Source: Patiria miniata
Taxonomy: Eukaryota > Echinodermata > Asteroidea > Valvatida > Asterinidae
Reading direction: 5' to 3'
DNA: 64,000 bases
Assembly: GCF_015706575.1 (NCBI RefSeq)
Contig: NW_024037059.1
Location: 30,080,129 to 30,144,128 of the forward strand
In this document: positions 1 through 8,959 of the stretch, one piece after another
How the letters are laid out: every line of letters begins with the position of its first letter
How positions within the stretch are numbered: position 1 is the stretch's first letter
Position numbers and translations under genes: made by a program
The notes under the pieces: generated by a model
Database searches by the model: none
The model's input: only the letters and a program-made list of their open reading frames with translations
Told to the model about the DNA's origin: nothing

Positions 1-942
1 CGTCTCTCCAACTAGGGCTCTCGAAAGTTGTCAAAAAGCGCCCTCTGGGTTCGTGAACGGAGTCCATAGGTTTATGATCGGGCCTGGCTAAGCATGCACT
101 TAAAGGTACAGTCCATCATTTGTAATTTGTGCATTTTGTTCGTTTGAAGCAACAAACGTGCTCAAAATCTAAAGAAGGGTGCTAACAACTAACTTGATGA
201 AGTTTCAGCTCAGCTTCAGCTGTATATTCCGAGAAAAACAGCATTCTAGGATCTCAATTTCAAATGAAAAGTTGCTGAATCGTGTTTTCAATTGGGCCTG
301 AATGCAGTGTCTGAGACACGTTCTCACTGATCCGATTGCAGCTGCTACACGATGTCGTGTAGCAACCGCGCGCGTGTGTGCGTTGTGTCAACGCTTGCGC
401 GCACTTTGCCGCATAAAAAAACGAACTACTAACGGAAATTTCCAACGGTGCCTCTTTAGACACACCATTGGAAAGGTCGTCTTTTGTTGATTTCTTCAAA
501 ATGACAGCTTGCCAGAAAGAAGAATTTCACAGGGAGTTTAGTCCCCTTACTATCTTTCAACTGAGTATGTTTTTCAACAATAATTACATTAGTTACTTTT
601 TGGATAGCTGCAAATGATGGACTGTAGCTTTAAGGCCAAGTACATGTATGAGATGCATGAGATTTCTTCAGTTAGATTTGGGGCTTCAATTGTGTGGCAA
701 TTTCGTCAATGGTTTGACTTAAAGGTCTAAATTTATTCTTAAACCACCTTTTCATATACGCCTTTTCATCGTTCATTGCATAAATATAGTTGCATGTATA
801 GTTTTATAGGTACCAATATACAAATACAAAATTGAAAAGCGGCTTAGTGTATTCAAATTTTTTCAAATTGTCATCTCAAATTACTGCAAACCAAACCTAT
901 CCCCGCATTTTCACCATTAACGTCTTGTTCTCAACTTGCCAG
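1..942 (+). other. Cyclase intron upstream of cassette A (no gene seen)
   Basis: No coding exon is recognised here. The stretch is intronic sequence before the first visible cyclase exon and is dominated by a MITE (104-629). It is closely matched by 38939-39860, upstream of cassette B, so the duplicated block extends to or beyond the left edge. The exon that normally precedes this one, with the first metal-binding Asp of the cyclase, must lie further left. Confidence 0.7.
104..629. mobile_element. T2-like MITE with TTAA target duplication
   Basis: Inverted termini AGGTACAGTCCATCATTTG and CAAATGATGGACTGTAGCT match with one mismatch and are flanked on both sides by TTAA (100-103 and 630-633). 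The TTAAAGG terminus with a TTAA duplication resembles the T2 MITE family known from frogs. The interior resembles, in reverse orientation, the sequences that end each TRIM unit (near 22860-23330, 33470-33960, 50760-51230 and 63290-63740). The copy at 39038-39522 is at the same place in the duplicated block, so the insertion predates the duplication. Confidence 0.65.
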
Positions 943-1011
943 GTCGTTAACTTGTTGAAAGCCTTGTGCACGCTGTTCGATGCCATCATTTCCAACTATT
1001 ACGTTTACAAG
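943..1011 (+). CDS. Receptor guanylyl cyclase, cassette A exon 1 (partial gene)
   Basis: A 69-nt exon between CAG and GTAAAT, phase 0 at both ends. It encodes 23 residues beginning VVNLL and matches the segment of the class III cyclase domain that usually reads as a VVxLLNDLYTxFDAIIDxxDVYK-type helix. Two positions normally conserved are altered relative to cassette B: Tyr to Cys (LCTLFD instead of LYTLFD) and Asp to Tyr (NYYVYK instead of NYDVYK). This fits relaxed constraint on cassette A. Confidence 0.8.
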
Positions 1012-1202
1012 GTAAATTATTCCATATAACCCAGCAGATTGTTTAAAACCAAACTTGCAACAAAATGTAAATCACAGGACGTTAAAATGTGCTATTAGCT
1101 AATAGTTCCAAGTTACATTAAGTCAAAAAAAAGATGTAAACATGTTTTCTATTATATCTGAAAGCAAAACTAACCAATAATAAATGATAACGTCTTACAA
1201 AG

Positions 1203-1377
1203 GTTGAAACTATTGGCGATGCCTACATGCTGGTCTCCGGCCTACCGCTCCGTAATGGCAACCGTCACGCCGGTATGATCTCCTCCGGTGCATGGCATTT
1301 GCTGGAGGGCTTTAGTAGTTTCATCGTGCCGCACAAAGAAGAGGAGAAACTCAAACTCTGAATCGGTATTCACTCAG
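1203..1377 (+). pseudogene. Guanylyl cyclase cassette A exon 2, with in-frame stop
   Basis: A 175-nt exon (acceptor AAAG, donor GTAAGA, ends in phase 1). It encodes the VETIGDAYM motif, in which the Glu helps select guanine and the Asp binds metal in characterised cyclases, then [14 protein letters not shown] and the IGIHSG strand. Codon 53 is TGA (1359-1361), where cassette B has CGA (Arg) in [11 protein letters not shown]. This is a C-to-T change at a CpG. It would end the protein before the catalytic CLFGDT and NTASRMES motifs. A sequencing error, editing or skipping of this exon would be the alternatives. Confidence 0.8.
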
Positions 1378-1429
1378 GTAAGATCGTTGTCTTTGCTTGT
1401 AGTCGAGGTACTCATGATGGATCGCAACT

Positions 1430-1730
1430 ACATCACAAGTCTATAGTCACAAGTACATCACAAGTCCAGTCACGAGTACATCACAAGTCTGGTCACAAGT
1501 CCAGTCACAAGTACGTCACAAGTCCAGTCACAAGTAAACCACAAGTCCAGTCACAAGTACATCACAAGTCCAGTCACAAGTACATCACAAGTCCAGTCAC
1601 AAGTATATCACAAGTCCAGTCACAAGTACATCACAAGTCCAGTCACAAGTACATCACAAGTCCAGTCACAAGTACATCACAAGTCTAGTCACAAGCTAGT
1701 ACATTACAAGTCCAGTCAAAAGTGAATCAC
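1430..1730. repeat. Minisatellite of a ~23-bp unit in cyclase intron 2
   Basis: About a dozen imperfect copies of a unit reading TCACAAGTCCAGTCACAAGTACA, itself made of two related half-units. The array starts about 50 bp after the donor of exon 2. The same array is found at 40346-40646 with nearly the same order of variants, so it existed before the cassettes duplicated. The repeats run back to back without unique spacers. Confidence 0.9.
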
Positions 1731-1815
1731 AACTTCAAGCTCTGCTCAAGCTATTTGTGCTTGATAATGTTGTGTATGTATGACAATTTCTTCATTGTTT
1801 TGGACTTTTTTCAAG

Positions 1816-1914
1816 GATCTTGTTTGGCGGGTGTAGTTGGCCTGACCATGCCTCGGTATTGCCTCTTTGGTGACACGGTCAACACAGCGTCTCGTATGGA
1901 GTCTAACGGACTCG
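1816..1914 (+). CDS. Guanylyl cyclase cassette A exon 3 (catalytic core)
   Basis: A 99-nt exon (acceptor TTTCAAG, donor GTAAGT), phase 1 to phase 1. It encodes [19 protein letters not shown] followed by [13 protein letters not shown]. The Cys of YCLFGDT is the guanine-selecting residue and the Asn/Arg of NTASR stabilise the transition state in known guanylyl cyclases; all are present. The usual Pro of the HSGPCVAGVVG motif is Ser here and in cassette B. Because of the upstream stop in exon 2, this exon may not be translated in a cassette A transcript. Confidence 0.85.
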
Positions 1915-2923
1915 GTAAGTAGAATCTTGTTACACAAGACAACTCAAATTATGCTGATATATGGATTTGAGAAAGTGAACGCACAAACGTAATTAAGCGT
2001 GAAGTATGAACCAGCCTCACCTCATGTTGGAAAGCTTCATTCCATTGGCGCTGTGGACCCCATGCATGATACTTTGAAGCTGTCCTGGGCGCAGACATTT
2101 TGAATTCATGTGCGTGTTTGTAGAACATAATAAAATCACACGGAATGGATTTCGAATAATGTACTCTATTAAAAGGCAAGGCGCAAGTACATTACGCAAA
2201 CAACGTAAGTGCGTTTTCTGTGAGTGTGACTGTAAAAAAATGTTACGGCAAATGACATCTGCAGCACCTATGAGTTTGAGTTTGCGCAGGTTTGCGCAGA
2301 GCAAAATAAAACGCTCATGTACTAATTGTGCTTTTTGGTTGTGGGCGTATCAGCTTCGATAACACACTGGTATAGAATACAAATGCAGATATGCAAATAG
2401 CTGTACTAAAGCCATACTAAATTTCGAGTTTTCCTAGGTTTGTGCACAAATATGGATGCGTGCAACTGGGCTCAATTTCATGGCTGTAATACCATTAGCA
2501 AAAATTCGTGCTTACTATAAAATTCCCTGCTGGCGGTAAGCGTATTTCATGGGTTAGCGAGGAATTTTGGCTTGTGAGCATGCGTATGTCCTGTACCTAA
2601 GGATTCTGTGCTTATAGGGTAAGTGCAGAATTGTGCTAGCATAGTGAGCACAAAATGATGATAGTAACCGTGGAATTTTGTGGTACGCAGAGCCATAAAT
2701 TTGGGCCATGCAGGCTTCATGTGTACAGCAAGTTAGTGCTCTAGTAATTTATTATAGCTCTATGGTATAACCCAACTTCAATTATTCATGGAAAATGTTC
2801 ATGATATTTTATACTTTTGAGCAGAAGCTTTTATTTGATTTTCTTTAGCATAATTGATTTTCTTTGGTATTTTTCGTTTTGCTTTTGAATAATTTATTTT
2901 TCCTCACCCCATCAATTTAATAG
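1915..2923 (+). other. Cyclase cassette A intron 3 (no gene seen)
   Basis: No coding signal recognised. The intron is colinear with 40831-43100 except for the Helentron-like insertion in the latter. Near 2730-2770 it has a sequence similar to the right terminus of the composite element at 55125-57687, so part of this intron is probably an older member of that transposon family. Confidence 0.6.
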
Positions 2924-3015
2924 CGCTCAAGATTCATGTGAGTCCTGAATGCAGACAGGTACTGGAGGAACTCGGGGGATACAATCTAGTAGAGAGAGGA
3001 CTCGTTGCCATGAAG
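2924..3015 (+). CDS. Guanylyl cyclase cassette A exon 4
   Basis: A 92-nt exon (acceptor AATAG, donor GTACGT), entering in phase 1 and ending in phase 0. It encodes ALKIHVSPECRQVLEELGG and then YNLVERGLVAMK, the C-terminal part of the cyclase fold. The next residues expected in the family are GKG, and these are the first residues of the exon at 34057, so the intervening 31-kb intron holds the Ty3 element and two TRIM units. The encoded peptide is identical in cassette B. Confidence 0.85.
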
Positions 3016-3186
3016 GTACGTCATTTATTTTCTTTACGTGGAGCGGAGTCAGTGGTGGAAATACGTTACTCGCAAGCGTTGTTCAGCCCTAGTAACAGAC
3101 AAATATGGCGGCCGGACAGTGGTAAAGATCAAGTGAACCTAAAAATCAACTTTATTTGAAGTCTTGATGTAATTATTTGTTGATCT

Positions 3187-4061
3187 TGTGACACCGGGGG
3201 GATCGGTGTCGAAATGGGAATGAGGAACGGCTGAAGCAAATTCTCTGTTATCTCTGTTGTTTTATTCCTGTAAAATGAAGAGAAGAGTAAATCTAATGTT
3301 GTCTCTTCAAATACAGAAGATGGAGTGCCTAAATAAATATTCACATGACAAATTATAAAAAGTATCTAAAAGTAAAATATGTCTCCATGGACGATTTAGC
3401 CAAGTAATTGAAAGCAAATGCTAAACAATAATTACTAAAGTGAAATATCAAAGGGATGGCTAAAGCATGACAAATATAAATCATTTAAACCAAAATGGCG
3501 ATTCCCGCCAGAAGATCGGCGATAGCCGCCATCTTGCGGCTACGTCCGTTTTAGGACTAATTACAAAACGATACCTTAAAACACACCCAGTCTCTTGCCA
3601 AAAAACTACAAGAATATTATTACAACTCCCGTTTAGGACTATATCATTAAGGATTAAGCTAGATTGTAAGTCTAAGAATAAGGAATAAGTCGTAACAATC
3701 TATACCACAAGTCCAAGAAAACGAAGTATTGCTAACCACGAAAATGCACTATAAATCGTAGAAAAGGCTTAATAAAATATAAATGAACACGTAAGATATG
3801 AGTAGATGAGTAATTGAAGTTTAAGCTAGAAGTAATGAATTATAAGAAAATAAAGAAGTATTTACCTGTAAAATGAAGAGAAGAGTAAATCTAATGTTGT
3901 CTCTTCAAATACAGAAGATGGAGTGCGGCGGGCCGTTTGCCGGGCCGGGAAGAGTGTATTGTTACATAATTTAAATAATAATGAAAGAGGCGTAAGGATA
4001 TAGTGCATAAGAAATAGTCCGGAAAATAAAAGGGGGGGGGGGTATATTTTAAACCGTCACA
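3187..4061 (-). repeat. 3' LTR of Ty3-type element
   Basis: 875 bp, starting TGTGAC and ending GTCACA, so it has short inverted termini. It matches the other LTR with one difference seen (C near 3341 against T near 12117). A 62-bp segment occurs twice inside it (3267-3328 and 3865-3926). It contains a run of 11 G at about 4032-4042. Confidence 0.95.
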
Positions 4062-4076
4062 TTTTCCTCTCCTTTC
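4062..4076 (-). promoter_or_regulatory. Polypurine tract
   Basis: On the - strand the sequence directly before the 3' LTR reads GAAAGGAGAGGAAAA, all purines. This is the expected primer site for plus-strand DNA synthesis in an LTR retrotransposon. Confidence 0.8.
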
Positions 4077-4351
4077 GAGAAAAGTCGTCCTCGACTTTTG
4101 GTAACATCAAAAAATATTTACAACATATCAACATATTTTATACAGAAATACTCATTATACACTCAATTATGACAAGTCAACAATTTGGTGATCTATTCAT
4201 ATTCAACCACGTTAGTTCACCTTTCCAATCTTTCAAAGTGTTCATCAGGATAAATGCAAATACAATCCGTAGTTAAACACATGTATTTATTCACACAATT
4301 TAATAATAAGTATGGCATAAAAAATGGATACATAAGACAATATCAATTATA

Positions 4352-4636
4352 TCAATTACACAATAACAATCTCAGGGCTGCCTTTTTCCTGCTTGTGGCC
4401 ATTTCAGAACTTTTCCATTTGGCCAACAAAGCTTTTCCTCTCTCAACTTTTGCTTGGTGGGAGTTACCACTAGCATGCTGCTCTTTGGTTTGACCTAAAA
4501 AGTCGTAGGTCAGTCGGTCAACTTGTTTCCTGACTCTCTTTGGTCTAGAAACATCAGTTGCAACTGGCTGAGGAGTGGGTAGAGAAGGAGATTCAGCCGC
4601 ATCAGGTAAGCTGGACTCGAACGAATATGTCAACTG
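4352..4636 (-). CDS. In-frame C-terminal extension of pol beyond a TGA
   Basis: Directly after the pol stop (TGA, 4637-4639) the same frame stays open for about 94 codons. The Ser/Pro-rich composition of the pol tail continues across the stop, followed by a basic stretch with RPKRVRKQVDRLTYDFLG, a type of tail I associate with the end of Ty3-type polyproteins. I infer that the family's pol once ended here and that this copy has either a nonsense mutation or a readthrough stop. There is no ATG near its start, so independent translation is unlikely. Confidence 0.55.
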   Translation of the reverse strand, partial: QLTYSFESSLPDAAESPSLPTPQPVATDVSRPKRVRKQVDRLTYDFLGQTKEQHASGNSHQAKVERGKALLAKWKSSEMATSRKKAALRLLLCN

Positions 4637-7600
4637 TCACGACTGATAGGACTCGGGACGATGCTCTGACGGAGAGTTTGATAAATACCCTGATGGAGAA
4701 TCAGAAACAGGTTGAGCATTTGATGAAGAGTTCAATGACGGAGCCACAGAGTAAGCATTTGAAGGAGATTCCGATGAATGACAGACAGAGGGACCATTTG
4801 ATGGAGATTGTGGATGACTTTCTGAAGAAGGTTCTGGTTCTATTCGAACCGGAAGAAAGATAATTTCACCATCATCGGCCATAGTGTTGACTTCGGTCTT
4901 TTTCTCCTTGTCGCATCTTTCTGTCTGTTCATCTTTTTCTGGGACTGCCTTGGTTTCAACTTTTGGATGCATGGGCTCTTCGATTTTGACTACGTTGGGC
5001 TCTTCCATGTCATCTTCTACCGGGAGGAACATACATGGCGTGAGCAGGTTTCTATGGAGAGTTCTCTCCTTGCCGGTTGAGGTACATCTGACCATGTAGA
5101 CTGGGAGGTTCTCTAGTTTGGAGACGATGATGTAGGGGCTGTCTTCCCATCTGTTCGCTAATTTCTGAGTTCCCTGGATGTGTTTGTTCTGCACTAGGAC
5201 ACGGTCACCTGGTTGTAGAGGGGCATCGCGTGTTTTGCTGTCGTATATGCGTTTTTGTTTGAGTTTGGCCTGTTTTGCGAAGTTACTGGCTGTCTCGTAT
5301 GAAGAGGTCAAACGCCGTTTCAAGTTCTGCACATAATCGTCGTAGTCGTGGGATGTGTCGTCATCGGTGCTGCCAATTCCAAACATGAGATCTATTGGAA
5401 GGTTGGGGTGACGACCAAACATCAGCAGGAACGGAGGGTATCCTGTAGTGTCATGGCGTGTAGCGTTGTAGGCGTGTGCCATAGCTCCTACATACTGTTT
5501 CCAGTTCTTCTTTTGGCTTGTGTCGAGCGTTCCAAGCATGTTTAACAGCGTATGGTTAAAACGCTCGGTCTGTCCGTTGCCTTGAGGATGGTAGGGGGTC
5601 GTGCGACTTTTCTTGATTCCAGAAATTTTGCAGAGTTCTTGGATGACTTGCCCCTCGAAGTTTCGACCTTGGTCGGCGTGGATTCTTGCCGGAAATCCAT
5701 AGTGCTGGATGAAGTTCTCCCACAAAACCTTTGCTACCGTTTCAGCTTTCTGGTCCAGGGTGGGGAAGGCTTGTGCATATTTTGTAAAGTGGTCTGTGAC
5801 TACAAGGATGTTTTCGTAGCCACCTTTACAGCGCTCTAACTTCAGGTAGTCTATGCACACCAGCTCTAGCGGTTCACTTGTAACGATGGAGACCAATGGC
5901 GCTCTGACTTTGGACTGAGATGTTTTGCGAAGGCAGCATCGTTTGCATTGAAGACAGTGAATCCTGACATCTCGAGCCATCCCTGGCCAAAAGAACCTTC
6001 TTCGGACCATTTCTAGGGTTCTATCGCAGCCAAGGTGGCCGATGTCGTCATGGAGACCAGTAATGGCGGTTTCTCTGTAGCATTCTGGAAGAACTAGCTG
6101 ATGTGAAATGCTTCCTTCTGCTGTCTTTCGTGCGCGATGTAGAATGTTGTCTTTCATCTCTAGCTTGTCGTATTCTCTGAAGTAGGGGAGGGAATTCGGG
6201 TGTTGTTGTCGTTCGTGTGAGTCTGGTCTTCGACCTTTCTCAAGAAGATAGATCACCCTGGAGATGTTGGGGTCGTCACGCTGGGAGAGCGCTAGTTGTT
6301 TCTGTGACAGTCCGGGGAGCTCGTTCTCGTTGGTCTGGATTTCCATTGTTGAAGGAAGCCTTGCTTGCTGACGAGTCACTGCCTGACACTGGACGGCTGA
6401 CGATGGGGCTTCTATGTAGGGATGTGAAGAAAGAGGATGACCTCCACATATCGCCTGGACGATGTCGCATGGGATCGTTACAGCTTCATCTCGAGAGGAA
6501 GATATAGAGGCTGACGATTCTGGTTGGGGTTTTCTGGACAGCGCATCTGCTGCAGAGTTACTTTTCCCTGGCTTATACTTGATGATAAACTCAAACTGAG
6601 AAAGGGCAGCGACCCAACGTTGACCCGTGGCGTCAAGCTTAGCTGTAGTAGTAACATACAGGAGAGGATTGTTGTCCGTCCATACAGTGAATTTGTTGCC
6701 CAGCAGATAATCGCGAAACTTGTCAGTGACAGCCCATTTTAAGGCGAGAAATTCAAGCTTGTGAGCGGGGTAGCGAGTTTCTGCTGGAGTCAAACCTCTG
6801 CTGGCGTAGGCAACTATTCTCTCTTGACCATCTTGGATCTGGCTTAGAATGGCGCCAAGACCAGTACCGCAGGCGTCAGTTTGAAGGAGAAATGGCTTAG
6901 TGTAGTCAGCAAATGCAAGTATTGGGGCTGACGTCATCAGATCTCTCAGGACTTCGAAAGACTTCTGGCATTCATCTGTCCATGTGAATGGAGGGACTGA
7001 CGTAGACTGTTTGCTCTTGCCCTTCTTTCTTCGTCGTGGGTCTCCAGCTGTGAGTTTGTATAGTGGTGACACGATGTTAGAGTAGCCCTTGATGTATCGT
7101 CTATAATATCCCGTGAAGCCCAGGAACCGAAGGAGTTCCTTGCGGTTGCAAGGTGTCTTCCAGTCCTTGACTTGCGAGATTTTGTCAGGATCGGTTGCTA
7201 TTCCTGCTGCAGACACTATATGGCCGAGGTACGTTACCTGTTTTTGAAGGAGATGGCATTTGGAAGGCTTCAACTTCAAGCCGTGTTGTCGCAAGCAGGA
7301 AAACACCTTCTCCAACCGTTGGATGTGCTCTTCGAATTTCGAGGAGAAGACGATGATGTCGTCGAGGTATAACAGCACAGTGGAATAATTCTGGTCTCCT
7401 AGACAGGTTTGCATCAACCGCTGGAAGGTGGCTGGGGCATTCTGAAGACCAAAAGGCATCCGGTTGCACTCAAAGAGGCCCATCGGAGTGGTAAATGCTG
7501 TTTTCGCCTTGTCTCGCTCTTCTACCTCGACTTGCCAATAGCCAGATGTAAGGTCTAACGTTGTGAAGAATTTGGCATTGCCCAGAGCGTCTAAAGCCTC

Positions 7601-8959
7601 TTCAATGCGAGGGAGAGGGTATGCATCACGGATGGTTCTGCTGTTCAGTTGGCGGTAATCGATGCAGACTCGTAGTGACCCATCCTTCTTGTGGACGATA
7701 ACCATTGGTGAGGCGTATGGACTGTTGCTGCGGCGGATGACTTCTGCTTCTTCCATCTTCCCAAGTTGCTCTTTCACAGCTTGGTACTGGAGAGGTGGTA
7801 TTCTCCGATGAGGAAGTCTGAAAGGATGCTCGTCCATCAGTGGTATCGTATGCTTCACGGTAGTGGTTCGGCCAAAATCAAGAGAATCTGCAGAAAATAC
7901 ATCTTTGTATTTCTGAAGGAGATGGAGAACTTGCTTCTTCTGGGCTTCGTTGTCAAAAGTAGACTCTGAAAGGTCGAGTGAAGGTATAAGGCTAGTCAGC
8001 TTTTCAGTAACTCCCTTGTTCTTCATGTAAGCACGCATGAACCCTTCATTTGGATGAAGTGAAGAAGACAGTGGTTCCTCCGCAGAACCTTTATTCTCCT
8101 CCACATGAAGAACTGACGAGACTTGAGCAATTCGGCAATTTCTCGGGATGATGATCGGCTTGACGGATATGTTGCACATCCTCACTGGAGCCCTTCTGTC
8201 CTGACCAACATCAGCTAAAAGGTGGCCGATTCTCAGACTGGATGAGCTGTTTGGGAGACCTTCCACTAAGGCAGTATATGGACGACCTGTTGGGCTCGGA
8301 GGGGCTTGGCAAATTATGTCGACCTCAGCACCTGGTTTTATCTTCCGGGGGGAGCGGCCGACGTACTTGGCGTAGCCCATTCTACCAGACTGGTCATCCT
8401 GGTCGAGCGTTGCTGTGTTGATGTATGCAGTGTGCCATGCAGTGTTTTCTGTCTTCAGCTCTTCCATGAAGTTGTCTCCTCTTGTATGATGCTGGTCTTT
8501 CTTCGTTACTCTTATTACATTCGTGCCTATTAACACAGGAACATGCTGGCGATAGCTGTCAGAGGGGACCACGAAGACCGGTACGTCATCATAGGTGATA
8601 CCAAGAATAGTGACGGAGACGGGAAGAATTCCCAAGTAGGGGACTTCTTGACCGCTGGCACCCTCAATCTTAATGTCTGCTGAAGATAGACTGACATCAG
8701 AAAGTAGTGGATGTCCTCTCCATAGGTCCTCTGTGATAGATGATATTTGCGAGCCGGAGTCAATCAGTGCTCGATGTGGTACCCCGTTGATCTCTACGGT
8801 ATCTTCATTATTTGGGCCAATCACTTGAAAATTCGAGGCTGCGTTTTGTCTACTGTCTGAAGGAGAATTGAGATGTGTTGTCACTTTCGGGCTTGACTCT
8901 TGGCCTCCGGTTTGCCCTCCGACCGGGGCCCCTGGAAGTTTAACGGAAGGTTCCGACAT
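4637..8959 (-). CDS. pol: Pol polyprotein of Ty3-type element
   Basis: A 1440-codon frame, -1 relative to gag and overlapping it by at least 79 nt. Domains in order: aspartic protease with ALIDSGS (Asp67); reverse transcriptase with the YLDD box at 531-534; RNase H with Asp694, Glu736 and Asp762; integrase zinc motif His970, His975, Cys1002, Cys1005; integrase core Asp1037, Asp1096, Glu1132, which has the family's 35-residue spacing before the Glu; a GPY/F-like region; then an acidic Ser/Pro-rich tail with repeated SPSN. The ATG at 8959 is probably not the real start, because expression is expected by frameshifting from gag. All catalytic residues are present, so the copy looks recently active apart from the stop discussed at 4352-4636. 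Confidence 0.95.
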   Translation of the reverse strand: MSEPSVKLPGAPVGGQTGGQESSPKVTTHLNSPSDSRQNAASNFQVIGPNNEDTVEINGVPHRALIDSGSQISSITEDLWRGHPLLSDVSLSSADIKIEGASGQEVPYLGILPVSVTILGITYDDVPVFVVPSDSYRQHVPVLIGTNVIRVTKKDQHHTRGDNFMEELKTENTAWHTAYINTATLDQDDQSGRMGYAKYVGRSPRKIKPGAEVDIICQAPPSPTGRPYTALVEGLPNSSSSLRIGHLLADVGQDRRAPVRMCNISVKPIIIPRNCRIAQVSSVLHVEENKGSAEEPLSSSLHPNEGFMRAYMKNKGVTEKLTSLIPSLDLSESTFDNEAQKKQVLHLLQKYKDVFSADSLDFGRTTTVKHTIPLMDEHPFRLPHRRIPPLQYQAVKEQLGKMEEAEVIRRSNSPYASPMVIVHKKDGSLRVCIDYRQLNSRTIRDAYPLPRIEEALDALGNAKFFTTLDLTSGYWQVEVEERDKAKTAFTTPMGLFECNRMPFGLQNAPATFQRLMQTCLGDQNYSTVLLYLDDIIVFSSKFEEHIQRLEKVFSCLRQHGLKLKPSKCHLLQKQVTYLGHIVSAAGIATDPDKISQVKDWKTPCNRKELLRFLGFTGYYRRYIKGYSNIVSPLYKLTAGDPRRRKKGKSKQSTSVPPFTWTDECQKSFEVLRDLMTSAPILAFADYTKPFLLQTDACGTGLGAILSQIQDGQERIVAYASRGLTPAETRYPAHKLEFLALKWAVTDKFRDYLLGNKFTVWTDNNPLLYVTTTAKLDATGQRWVAALSQFEFIIKYKPGKSNSAADALSRKPQPESSASISSSRDEAVTIPCDIVQAICGGHPLSSHPYIEAPSSAVQCQAVTRQQARLPSTMEIQTNENELPGLSQKQLALSQRDDPNISRVIYLLEKGRRPDSHERQQHPNSLPYFREYDKLEMKDNILHRARKTAEGSISHQLVLPECYRETAITGLHDDIGHLGCDRTLEMVRRRFFWPGMARDVRIHCLQCKRCCLRKTSQSKVRAPLVSIVTSEPLELVCIDYLKLERCKGGYENILVVTDHFTKYAQAFPTLDQKAETVAKVLWENFIQHYGFPARIHADQGRNFEGQVIQELCKISGIKKSRTTPYHPQGNGQTERFNHTLLNMLGTLDTSQKKNWKQYVGAMAHAYNATRHDTTGYPPFLLMFGRHPNLPIDLMFGIGSTDDDTSHDYDDYVQNLKRRLTSSYETASNFAKQAKLKQKRIYDSKTRDAPLQPGDRVLVQNKHIQGTQKLANRWEDSPYIIVSKLENLPVYMVRCTSTGKERTLHRNLLTPCMFLPVEDDMEEPNVVKIEEPMHPKVETKAVPEKDEQTERCDKEKKTEVNTMADDGEIIFLPVRIEPEPSSESHPQSPSNGPSVCHSSESPSNAYSVAPSLNSSSNAQPVSDSPSGYLSNSPSEHRPESYQS

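Noticed and set aside
1430..1730. CRISPR-like array of short direct repeats
   Set aside because: Repeats are contiguous and imperfect without unique spacers, and the context is a eukaryotic intron. It is a minisatellite.
8931..8938. GGGGCCCC as the frameshift heptamer of the Ty3 element
   Set aside because: It does not fit the X_XXY_YYZ pattern in the gag frame. The nearby GTTAAAC does, with the right spacing.
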